This document shows, piece after piece, positions 24,401-32,289 of a DNA stretch of 64,000 bases. Below the pieces are notes generated by a model that saw only the letters and a list, made by a program, of their open reading frames with translations, ran no database searches and had not been told where the DNA came from. The translations under genes were made by a program, and so were the position numbers. The DNA lies in contig JAUIGV010000003.1 in NCBI GenBank assembly GCA_030432565.1, positions 124,001 through 188,000 on the forward strand, in the 5' to 3' direction. This stretch comes from Verrucomicrobiia bacterium. Its GTDB lineage: Bacteria; Verrucomicrobiota; Verrucomicrobiia; Verrucomicrobiales; Akkermansiaceae. Each line of letters opens with the position of its first letter. The stretch's first letter is position 1.

Positions 24401-24602
24401 AGCCTGCTTCGGAGGCGAACCAAGGAGTGGATCCCTCGGGATGAGGGGTTGTTGGCCCCGAACCGGCCGGGAGGGCTCCGGCAGTCGGGTGGAAGTAGTT
24501 CCACGTCTGGTTCCAGTCGGTGAGAGTGGTCTGGCCGTTCAGGAATCCGGGAAGCGAGGCCAGAAAGAACGCTGCTGGAATTTGATAGGAGGGGTGTTTC
24601 AT
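21432..24602 (-). CDS. Repeat-rich secreted protein (1056 residues) with galactose-binding-like N-terminal module
   Basis: A signal peptide (about 1-23) is followed by a module with the strand pattern RYLLDDGGFIYLDGELI (about 25-260), also seen in the CotH-type proteins of this window. The middle has at least three copies of a roughly 90-residue beta module with the signatures DDTITTDLTI, DDVFTSDLVI and DDTLTFDLEI. Interleaved are two copies of a longer module beginning RIIGLDRVSNSPI and YLIGQSDLSGN, whose later part has ETIDLSTRD or SEVDLTGQP. Near the C-terminus DADGIPTDYEIANGLNPNDP is a thrombospondin type-3-like calcium motif, and the end has the common YRIEFSTDLVTWTDL tail module. No catalytic motif is visible, so it is probably structural or adhesive and secreted. 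Confidence 0.75.
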   Translation of the reverse strand: MKHPSYQIPAAFFLASLPGFLNGQTTLTDWNQTWNYFHPTAGALPAGSGPTTPHPEGSTPWFASEAGFDSTYAGPSFTTSGLGFESGSGQGPLGYGALSYTADTANPEFQSLGTSLSTPTSGDRFTAYFRTTFTVPDDGNFYVNPTIRYLLDDGGFIYLDGELILEINMPQDALDDFTARAAGTANTESVIRTAELSLPVGTRTGGSNEADPAVGANATLIGSLSRLAPGEHTLAVSVHNSSSTSSDLAMAVQFAAQVTDCLITGSAATSTRDLGGTPADPADDTITTDLTIVPEGTTAATWQIIGPAGSSLIGTTGAYNTAVTLQNIPVSEFSSGSLVVEIADSTNASCTTSVEILPQRIIGLDRVSNSPIVTTGDLDTTGWLFDEVMQTLTLNNPGGTAPLYNITSSEVDLTGQPDVRFTGTLSVIDSSSGNEVEDIFNAFLIIDGDTDNPVTLIDRHDVITRDGLLTDLELAPGEGSFVLTLDTIIPASVNSARFVIEAINDSNNETFTISNLGFEVADPALEAYALPPVYDNKGTDDPGDDVFTSDLVISAANLGASTGWTSNESPVSGLYADANPVTFGPFRPFRTPVTVTLTDDLDPTKTVSLPLALENPDLTVSAPGNVTRVENGPGFDDDTLTFDLEILGAFGGPGWKINSNAISPNAGDFGIVTFTLPAPLVQGAFTFEIVDRSYRNVSQNVTVNVPGRYLIGQSDLSGNLADVKSSPVIAPSANWVNDVTTRTLTLTGNPTTVQDVVSETIDLSTRDTVYFSAVMRASETSTTSNFETGDRFRAELYYRVDDTVFIVNLVAPYDTGDGSPATTGTTAGANGPANGFINGYSGTPGTDLQTDVAYTTNAENYNANRTRDEFNRNGTTASAILTTTFPLTAEIPAAAQEAFVVISGQGVGGNENFVVSNLLFSTEPFSQDGDADGIPTDYEIANGLNPNDPTDRNTDLDKDGQSNYAEFLAGTAANDASSNLRITSYTIDENIVSTFWTSVPGKTYRIEFSTDLVTWTDLGFNFPAANAPLTETGSGDFDLTGIGAPAESYFRIVVAE

Positions 24603-24702
24603 TGATCTAATTGTTCGAATGATTCGTAGGTAAATCCGTGAGGATCGCTCGGAAAGCTGGGCGGTTCACCTATCGAAAGCGACCGTCTTTTTCTTAGAAC
24701 GC

Positions 24703-24722
24703 GATTTTTTTTAGAAAAAATC
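24703..24722. other. Perfect AT-rich palindrome in a divergent promoter region
   Basis: GATTTTTT and AAAAAATC form an eight-base perfect inverted repeat around TTAG, in the 195-base region between the divergent genes that start at 24602 and 24798. With the surrounding T and A runs it may be an upstream element, a bend or an operator. Nothing else is recognised in this gap. Confidence 0.3.
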
Positions 24723-24797
24723 AGCCGATTTCCGGTTGATATTGCGAGATGTTAAATCTTTCAGCTTGGTGTGGTTGATCGAAATTGATAGAGATTC

Positions 24798-26834
24798 ATG
24801 CTGATGATGAATCGTTTCTTATTTTTTTTACCTGTCTCAATATTCACTTCCCATGGGGATACCGTCGGACTTTGGCGATTTGAGGAGGAGGGTGCGGCCG
24901 AAGGCCAATCTGTGGTCCTTGCCGTGAATGAAGCTAATCCGGGATCTCTGGATGCGACAAACTCATCCGGAAGCCCGGTTTACTCGGCCGATGTTCCTTT
25001 TGAGGAGATTTTCGATCCTGTCGCCAATTCGACTTATCCCAATGGTCTCTCGCTCGATGTATCGGCGGCCAATTCCCAGCTTCAAATTCTGAACTCAGCT
25101 GATTTCGACACTTCGTTCACGATTGAGTTTTTCGTCAAATATGTCGGCGAACCCGGCAGTTACGAAAACATCGTTCGACGTCAGGAATTCAGCGATTTGG
25201 CCTGGAAGATCGACTTTGACCACGGTCCCAATCTGGAATTCGGAAAGCCCAGATCCCGCTGGGATACTCCTGCGGGGGCACCTGATGACCTTGCGGAAGC
25301 CGGGGTCGATGAAAATGTGAACTTTGTCTTGAAGCCGCAAGGCACCAGTGACGGCACCAAGGTTTATATCGATACCGGAGCCAAGGACATCAATGGTGTC
25401 GACGTTGGAGACCAAAACACCGGAAAGGGAAGTGACTACGTCTATGATGTGAACAGCGGAAATCCCAACGATGCCGATATTGCGCTTCAGGGCGATGGGA
25501 TCAACGATCTTGCCGAATGGCATCACATTGCTCTGTCCTTTGACCAAGAAACCCAGGAGATCAAATTCTACCTGAATTATCGTCTGGGTCAGACGCGCAC
25601 TCTCAGTGATTCGCAAGGCGATGGATACACCCATCCGGCTGCGGATCTCCTTTTCGGAAAGCTCTCGGGTAACGAAGGCGGCCTCTTTATGGACGAACTT
25701 CGTTTTTCAAATTCGATCCTGACACCGGGAGACTTTCTCCGCGAGGCGGGAGCCAGCCGGACCGAGGTCGTGGGTCACTGGAGATTGGAAGAAGAGGGTG
25801 CCGTCGAGGGTGGGGACATTTTCCTCGCCGAGAATTCGGCAAGTGATCTCAACGATGCCAGTGCCAGTGGCGGAACGCCGGTTTACTCGACCGATGTCCC
25901 GGCTCCTGTCATCTATGACCCTCTGACTGATACCAGCTTTGCCAATGGATTCTCACTTGATGTGACCGCGGCAGGTTCCCGGCTTCGTGTTGAAAACGAC
26001 GCTTCGTTGAATACTTCCTACACCCTTGAGTTCTTTATGAAGATGATCGGTGAGCCTGGCGGTTACCATGCCTTCTTGCGTCGTTCGCAGGCCGGAGATC
26101 TCCGCTGGCAGGTTGATTTTGATCACGCTGCTACCGGAGCATTTGGCCGGATTCGGGCGCGCTTTGACACACCTGCGGGTGATTCCGATGGCGTTGCCGA
26201 GCCCGGGATTGATGAGAACGTGAACTTCGTGGTTGGCCCCACCGGTGGGGGCAGTATTCCTGCCGAAAGGCGCATCTGGATTGATACTCCGACAGGTGAC
26301 GGAGACCCGGGAAGCTATGTCAGTGCAGACTGGTCGACGGATGGTGATGGTATTAATGATGACCAGTCCTGGCATCACGTCGCACTGACTTTGAATGAGG
26401 AGACGGGCGAAGTGAGCTTCTATTACGACTACGAACTGATGCAGACCCGGACGCTTTCCGACAGCGAAATGAACGGCTACATCCACCCGGAAGCCGCCTT
26501 TGACTTCGGTAAATTGAACAATGCCGACTATGGTTTGTTGCTCGACGAAATTCGCTACACGGGTGAACTCATCCTTCCATTCCAGTTCCTGCAAACGGTG
26601 GTTCCGGTTTCTAATGACCTCGCTATTACCTCGATTTCATTCGATACCCAGAACGGTGCGAATATCACCTGGGCATCCACTGCCGGGGAAGCGTATACCG
26701 TTGAGCGCTCCATTGATCTCATCACCTGGGAGGGTCTTGATACCAGAACGGCCGATGGTCCGTCCACGAGCTTCACGGATATTGACCCGCCTGCCGGTAG
26801 CTCGCAGGTTTTCTACCGCGTGATCCAGGACTAG
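24798..26834 (+). CDS. Secreted protein with two tandem LamG-like modules
   Basis: The 678-residue product has a signal peptide (about 1-20) and two homologous concanavalin/LamG-like modules at about 22-320 and 325-610. Each starts with VG(L/H)WR(F/L)EEEGA and contains NG(L/F)SLDV, a Y/F-T-(I/L)-EFF core, W(K/Q)(I/V)DFDH and (L/M)QTRTLSDS. Such modules usually bind carbohydrate or protein. A C-terminal strand module (about 612-678) contains WASTAGEAYTVERSIDLITW, the tail found in many verrucomicrobial exoproteins. The same LamG module occurs once inside the next gene. The start at 24798 has a second ATG two codons later as an alternative. A strong terminator follows. Confidence 0.78.
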   Translation: MLMMNRFLFFLPVSIFTSHGDTVGLWRFEEEGAAEGQSVVLAVNEANPGSLDATNSSGSPVYSADVPFEEIFDPVANSTYPNGLSLDVSAANSQLQILNSADFDTSFTIEFFVKYVGEPGSYENIVRRQEFSDLAWKIDFDHGPNLEFGKPRSRWDTPAGAPDDLAEAGVDENVNFVLKPQGTSDGTKVYIDTGAKDINGVDVGDQNTGKGSDYVYDVNSGNPNDADIALQGDGINDLAEWHHIALSFDQETQEIKFYLNYRLGQTRTLSDSQGDGYTHPAADLLFGKLSGNEGGLFMDELRFSNSILTPGDFLREAGASRTEVVGHWRLEEEGAVEGGDIFLAENSASDLNDASASGGTPVYSTDVPAPVIYDPLTDTSFANGFSLDVTAAGSRLRVENDASLNTSYTLEFFMKMIGEPGGYHAFLRRSQAGDLRWQVDFDHAATGAFGRIRARFDTPAGDSDGVAEPGIDENVNFVVGPTGGGSIPAERRIWIDTPTGDGDPGSYVSADWSTDGDGINDDQSWHHVALTLNEETGEVSFYYDYELMQTRTLSDSEMNGYIHPEAAFDFGKLNNADYGLLLDEIRYTGELILPFQFLQTVVPVSNDLAITSISFDTQNGANITWASTAGEAYTVERSIDLITWEGLDTRTADGPSTSFTDIDPPAGSSQVFYRVIQD

Positions 26835-26857
26835 TTCTTAATCTGCCAAACACTTTC

Positions 26858-26894
26858 AGCCTCCGGAAACGATTTGCTTTCCGGAGGCTTTTTT
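26858..26894 (+). terminator. Factor-independent terminator
   Basis: AGCCTCCGGAAA at 26858-26869 pairs perfectly with TTTCCGGAGGCT at 26878-26889 around an eight-base loop and is followed by a T run to 26894. Only eleven bases separate the T run from the start codon of the next gene. Confidence 0.9.
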
Positions 26895-26905
26895 ACCCCT
26901 TTTTC

Positions 26906-29900
26906 ATGAAAAGCCTTCCTCTCTTTCTCCTCTTTCCCTCTGTCATTTGCGGCGATGTCGTCATCAGCGAAATCAGTGGCGCTTCTGTAGACCGGCTCCT
27001 TAAGTATTCCGATTCCGGGCAACCCAGTCTCGGCGCGGGAGTCCCTTGGTTTTCGCCTTCCTTTAACGACACAGGCTGGCTCTCCGGGCCTGCCCCCTTT
27101 GGCTTTGGATATGGCCGCGTTTCCACCGATCTCGGCTCTGCTCTTCAGGGGAAGACTCCATCGCTCTACCTGCGGAAGACGTTCACGGCATCTGCCTCTC
27201 AGGCAGCTTCCCTGGCCGATCTCATTTTTACGACAGAGTTTGATGACGGGGTGATTGTTCTGATTAATGGCAGGGAGGCAGCCCGGTGTAATCTCGGTGC
27301 TCCGGGAATGTTCATTTACTCGGACCAGGTCGCCTTCAATGAAGATTCCACCGAAGGAAATCCCGTCGAATTGAATCTCGGGCGGGCCTCGGATCTGCTT
27401 GTAGAAGGCGTGAATACAATCGCGGTGCAGGTGGTGAACCAAAATCCCGCCTCTTCCTTGTTCTTCGGTGGCTCGCTCCGGATAGATGCCGGGATCACTC
27501 TCCTCAATGTCGTCACCGAGGATTTCTCAAATGCCAACGGGGCATACATCACCCATCAAAATACCGGGGGTTCAATTGCGAATGTCACAACCGGGACACT
27601 CGTTTCGGAAGGTTGGCTCGATCAATCGCCTTTTGTTCGCAGTGGAGGAAGTTGGACTGATTTTGAAGTACGAAGTCTCTCCGATCCCGGAGCAGGTCAG
27701 GAAGGTGATGGGGCGATTTCATACACCCTGACCGGCCGGGGTGCCGAAGATGAGGCGGCTTTGCTCTTTCCGTCCGTTGATATGTCGGCCCACTGGACTC
27801 CCGGATCGGTCACCGCCGCGAATTTAAGCGAGACGCAAATCTCGTTTTTGTACCAGGGCGATCCGGGGGTGGCTTTTGATTTTATTGCGGAATCCCCCGA
27901 TGGAGCGATTACTGCGTCCGGATTCCCGGTGGTTGCTGCGTCCAGTGACGAAACTCTGGGCTACTGGCGGTTTGATGACGGAGGGGCCAGCAACGGGGCG
28001 ATCATCTCGGTCGCCAATGATTCCTCCGGCAATGGATTTAACGCCACGGCAAGCGGTAGTGGCGGCGGCACCTACTCGGATGATATTCCCGGAGCGATCA
28101 TTTTCGATCCGCTCGCGAATGCGGTAAGAAGCAACCGGTTCTCGATGGACGTGTCGGCCTCGAATCGTCGGGTTTCCGTGCCAAACAATGTCGCCTTCAA
28201 TACCTCCTTTACGATTGAGATGTTCATCAAAATTGATGGAGAGCCGTCCGGCTACAATGCCTTCCTTCGCCGAACTGCTGCCAGCAACTCGCGATGGCAA
28301 ATCGATTTTGATCATGCCGCCACTGGAGCTTTTGGACGAATTCGTTCCCGCCTGGACACGCCGGATGGTGACAACACGAATTTCGTTCTCGGGCCCACCG
28401 GTGGGGGCTCGATTCCCTCTGAACAAAGAATCTGGGTCGATACTGATTCGGGAAATGGTCTGGTTTCCGGCTATAACGATCCATCCGATTGGTCGCGCGA
28501 CGGCAATGGAGTCAACGATCGTCCCGGTTGGCGTCATGTCGCTTTGTCACTTGATGAAGAAACCGGGATCGCAAAGTTTTATTTTGACTACGAGCTCATG
28601 CAAACCCGCACCCTCGTCGACACTGATAACAGCGGATATGTCCATCCTTCTTCGGTCATTGAGTTCGGGAAATTTGGGGGAAGCTACGGTGTTCTGATTG
28701 ACGAAGTCCGGTACACCGGCCGCACACTGGAGGAGGGGGAGTTCCTTCAAGTCGTCGATGACGATCCGGGTGTCTGGGCAACTTACGTGGTCGACCTGGC
28801 TCAAGGTGACATTGCTGAGCGCACCGCTCTTCTCAATTATTTGAATGCCAACAATCTGACCACCTTCACGCCGGGGTTACAGGTTCGTGAAGAGAGTTAC
28901 TCCGCGACGGGCAAGACTGTCTCGCTGGATTCCTTTCAGGTTGATTACGCCCGGGGAGGGGCCAGGGCGAGTCTTGTCGAAAGTGCCTCGGATTGGCTTT
29001 ATCGGCCCGGGCTTGGCGAGCCCTCCGGCGGGGTCTTTGAGCCAGCGGCCCCAATTGAAGATATGCGCGCTGAGTTTGTCGATTGGATCGAGCTTTCGAA
29101 TAGCGGGGCCTCAACGGTTGATCTGACGGGTTGGTCGCTCACCGACGATCAGGGGGATCTCCGGAAGTGGACCTTTCCCTCGGGCACGACCATTCCGGCG
29201 GGAGGTCACCTTCTCGTGTTGGCTGACGATCTCGACACCACCGGATTTACTCCGGTCTATTTGCATGCGAATTTCAAACTAAATGCCAAAGGGGAGTATC
29301 TCGCCTTGGTTGATGATGCCGGAGTGCTGCGAACCGAGTTTGCCGGAGGGTTCCCGCGTCAGCTCGATTTCTATTCTCTTGGTCTGCCTTCCGGCGGGGG
29401 CGAATACGCCTATCTCTCAGAGCCCACTCCGGGTAGGGCAAATGGAGGCCCTGCTTTTTCGGGCGTTGTCGAGAAACCGGACTTTGACATGCCGGCCGGT
29501 TTCCATGCCGGATCCGTGACTTTGGGAATCACCACGGAGACTCCCGGCGCTACCATTCGCTACACCACGGATGGAACCGAGCCTACGCTTGAGAATGGAA
29601 CCGATTACGTGGCGCCCTTGCTACTTTCGCAGATCAACTCACGAACCGTACACAGTATCCGTGCCCGCGCCTTTTTGGAGGGAACGATTTCCTCCAAAAC
29701 GAAGTCCGGAAGCTTTCTCATCGGGCAGAGTTCCAATATCACCTCGGCACCCGCCTTGCTGTTTACCGCTGACACCGAGCGCTCTTTCACCAAGCCTTAC
29801 GGGGTTCTTTCGATTGAAGGTGGTCGCTACGTCGATTCTTTTTGGGAGGCTGCTGACAAAGGCGATTACAACATGGCCCGCGAGCGAGGCCGCGCTTTCG

Positions 29901-32230
29901 AGCGTCCTGCCTTTGTGGAATTCTATGCCGCGAACTCGACTCTCGGTTTTCGGGAAGATGCAGGACTTCGGCTGGCGGCCAGTAATTTTTCGCGGCCTCG
30001 GATGACTTTCAATGGAATCGAAAATTCGCCGTGGGCCACCAACTCGCGTGACAAGCCGTCGTTCAATTTATACTTCCGCGACGAGTATGAGGACTCCTCG
30101 GTGACCTTTCCGATTTTCGGGGAGGACTATCCCGTTGATACCTTCGAGCAACTTCGCCCGCGGGCCGGTAAAAACGACATCAACAATCCTCACATCAAAG
30201 ATGAGGTGATGCGTCGTCTCTTTATCGACATGGGGAATGTCGGGTCGCGTGGGATTTTCAACAGCCTCTATTTGAATGGCGAATGGAAAGGGTTTTACAA
30301 TACCTGCGAGCGACTACGGGAGCCGTTTTTTCAGGCCCACTACCCGGGGTCGGGGCAGTGGGATATTCGACAGGCCGGAAACGCAAATGGTGGACTTGCC
30401 GAGGGTGATAATGATGCCTGGGATGAGCTCAACATCAGGCTGCAGGCTTCCAATGTGAACAGTCGGAGCAACTGGGAGAGCGCGCTCGAGCTCGTTGATC
30501 CCGTTGCAATGGCAGATTACTTTCTCCTCAACATTTATGGGGCAACCTGGGACTGGCCGAACAACAACTGGGTTTCGGCACGCGAGCGATCTGCAGACGG
30601 GCGTTATCGATTCTACGTTTGGGATGCCGAGGGAGCCTTTGGTCATCCACGCCGAACCGGCAATAGCAACAGCACCAAGCCGGTAAACTACAATACCATT
30701 ACACAGGATCTTCTTGCCCGGACCGACTCAACCTCCCGGATGTTCCAGCGCCTTCAACGTTGGCCGGAGTTTCGTCTGATCATGGCCGATCGGATTCACA
30801 AACACTTCTTCAATGGCGGGACACTTGACGATTCCTCGCCGAATGATTCGAAGATCAAAGAGGTGATCGATACCGCCATTTCTGAGTTTTCACCGCTACT
30901 TGACGAACGTTCTAGCGAGTCGGTCGATACCGAGTTTTGGCGCTATTGGACGGCTTCCGGTTCTTCCCGCCGGAGTTATCTTTTGGGGCCAAACGATGAG
31001 CATTTTCGGGATGCCGGGTATTGGCCGAATACCGGGCCCCCCGCCTACAATCAGAATGGCGGAGAGGTTTCCATCGGGTTCAGGGTGACGATGTCCGGTG
31101 GTTCCGGTACCATCTACTACACCCTGGATGGCTCGGATCCTCGTGATTTTGGCAATGCGGTAGCCGCACCCGCCCTCGCATATTCTGCGCCCGTTTCCTT
31201 ACCGCAATCTGTCGTGACGGTGAAGTCCCGGCTCCGTAGTCCGGGAGGGGAATGGAGTGCGCTCACTGAAGCGGAGTTCAAAGTGGGGCTCATCCAACCT
31301 GATTCCTCAAATCTCGTTGTTTCTGAAATCCACTATCATCCGGCTTCTCCCAATGCTGCCGAAATTGCGGCAGGGTTTTCCGATCCCGATGAATTTGAAT
31401 TCATCGAGCTGCGAAATATCGGAAACCAGACGCTTGATCTCACCGATCTCTCTTTCGCCGACGGGATCAGCTTCAATTTTTCCGATGGCCTGGTCACCTC
31501 GCTTCCGCCGGGTGCCCCGGTCATTTTGGTGCGAAGCCTCGACGCCTTCAGGCAGCGTTATGGAAGTGGTTTTGATGCCTTGCTCGCGGGGCAGTTTGGT
31601 GGCGCGCTTTCAAATGGCGGGGAGCAAATTGTAGTTGAGACTTCGGCGGGGATTGTGCGGGATTTCAGCTATGGCGATTCCGAGCCGTGGCCGGCTTGTG
31701 CCGATGGTGACGGGATCTCGTTGGTTCTCCTCGATCCATCTTCGAACCCCGATCATTCTCTTGCTGCAAGCTGGACTGGTTCGGCGCAAGTGGGCGGCCT
31801 TCCCGGAGGTCAGCCCCGACCTTTCACCTACGCCGAGTGGCAAAGCTACCTCTTCGGCCCCGGGCAAGCTTCCGGCCCGTCGGACGATCCCGATGGCGAT
31901 GGTCTTTCCAATTTCATCGAATTCTTTCTGGGTTCGCTTCCCGGTAAGAACGACGCCGCCAGCCACGGTCCTCGTGCATTCGTGACCGAGGTGAATGGTG
32001 AAGACCACCTCACCTTCAGCTTTTCCCAGGTCACCGGTCAGAGTTCAGCGACGGGCTTGGTCGAGGTTTCCCCGAGTCTGGCCGGGTGGTCTTCCGATTC
32101 TGCTGACATTGAGGAAATTCTGCCTTCAGTCTCAAATGGAAATGGTAGCGTGACGCGTACTTTCAGGGTTCCCACACCGATTTCGGAAAACGTGAGGCAT
32201 TTCCTCCGCCTCCGGGTGCTTGAGAATTGA
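26906..32230 (+). CDS. Giant secreted CotH/lamin-tail-domain protein with LamG module (second of three)
   Basis: This 1774-residue protein starts with a signal peptide (about 1-16). In order it shows a galactose-binding-like module with TTEFDDGVIVLINGREA (about 28-190), a region of beta modules, a LamG-like module (about 347-610) close in sequence to those of the preceding gene, and a lamin tail domain with DWIELSNSGASTVDLTGWSL (about 715-850). A chitobiase-type module with ETPGATIRYTTDGTEPT, a CotH-like domain (about 950-1340, including RFYVWDAEGAFG), an uninterrupted second chitobiase-type module, a second lamin tail domain (about 1470-1620), and a DPDGDGLSNFIEFFLG calcium-binding-like stretch follow. 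It is probably exported and surface-associated. The gene begins right after a terminator and has no evident Shine-Dalgarno sequence. Confidence 0.8.
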   Translation: MKSLPLFLLFPSVICGDVVISEISGASVDRLLKYSDSGQPSLGAGVPWFSPSFNDTGWLSGPAPFGFGYGRVSTDLGSALQGKTPSLYLRKTFTASASQAASLADLIFTTEFDDGVIVLINGREAARCNLGAPGMFIYSDQVAFNEDSTEGNPVELNLGRASDLLVEGVNTIAVQVVNQNPASSLFFGGSLRIDAGITLLNVVTEDFSNANGAYITHQNTGGSIANVTTGTLVSEGWLDQSPFVRSGGSWTDFEVRSLSDPGAGQEGDGAISYTLTGRGAEDEAALLFPSVDMSAHWTPGSVTAANLSETQISFLYQGDPGVAFDFIAESPDGAITASGFPVVAASSDETLGYWRFDDGGASNGAIISVANDSSGNGFNATASGSGGGTYSDDIPGAIIFDPLANAVRSNRFSMDVSASNRRVSVPNNVAFNTSFTIEMFIKIDGEPSGYNAFLRRTAASNSRWQIDFDHAATGAFGRIRSRLDTPDGDNTNFVLGPTGGGSIPSEQRIWVDTDSGNGLVSGYNDPSDWSRDGNGVNDRPGWRHVALSLDEETGIAKFYFDYELMQTRTLVDTDNSGYVHPSSVIEFGKFGGSYGVLIDEVRYTGRTLEEGEFLQVVDDDPGVWATYVVDLAQGDIAERTALLNYLNANNLTTFTPGLQVREESYSATGKTVSLDSFQVDYARGGARASLVESASDWLYRPGLGEPSGGVFEPAAPIEDMRAEFVDWIELSNSGASTVDLTGWSLTDDQGDLRKWTFPSGTTIPAGGHLLVLADDLDTTGFTPVYLHANFKLNAKGEYLALVDDAGVLRTEFAGGFPRQLDFYSLGLPSGGGEYAYLSEPTPGRANGGPAFSGVVEKPDFDMPAGFHAGSVTLGITTETPGATIRYTTDGTEPTLENGTDYVAPLLLSQINSRTVHSIRARAFLEGTISSKTKSGSFLIGQSSNITSAPALLFTADTERSFTKPYGVLSIEGGRYVDSFWEAADKGDYNMARERGRAFERPAFVEFYAANSTLGFREDAGLRLAASNFSRPRMTFNGIENSPWATNSRDKPSFNLYFRDEYEDSSVTFPIFGEDYPVDTFEQLRPRAGKNDINNPHIKDEVMRRLFIDMGNVGSRGIFNSLYLNGEWKGFYNTCERLREPFFQAHYPGSGQWDIRQAGNANGGLAEGDNDAWDELNIRLQASNVNSRSNWESALELVDPVAMADYFLLNIYGATWDWPNNNWVSARERSADGRYRFYVWDAEGAFGHPRRTGNSNSTKPVNYNTITQDLLARTDSTSRMFQRLQRWPEFRLIMADRIHKHFFNGGTLDDSSPNDSKIKEVIDTAISEFSPLLDERSSESVDTEFWRYWTASGSSRRSYLLGPNDEHFRDAGYWPNTGPPAYNQNGGEVSIGFRVTMSGGSGTIYYTLDGSDPRDFGNAVAAPALAYSAPVSLPQSVVTVKSRLRSPGGEWSALTEAEFKVGLIQPDSSNLVVSEIHYHPASPNAAEIAAGFSDPDEFEFIELRNIGNQTLDLTDLSFADGISFNFSDGLVTSLPPGAPVILVRSLDAFRQRYGSGFDALLAGQFGGALSNGGEQIVVETSAGIVRDFSYGDSEPWPACADGDGISLVLLDPSSNPDHSLAASWTGSAQVGGLPGGQPRPFTYAEWQSYLFGPGQASGPSDDPDGDGLSNFIEFFLGSLPGKNDAASHGPRAFVTEVNGEDHLTFSFSQVTGQSSATGLVEVSPSLAGWSSDSADIEEILPSVSNGNGSVTRTFRVPTPISENVRHFLRLRVLEN

Positions 32231-32289
32231 TCCCGGCCGGGGTGGTAGACTGAAAGAATGGGTTGATTCGGCACGAATTAAGCCAACTC

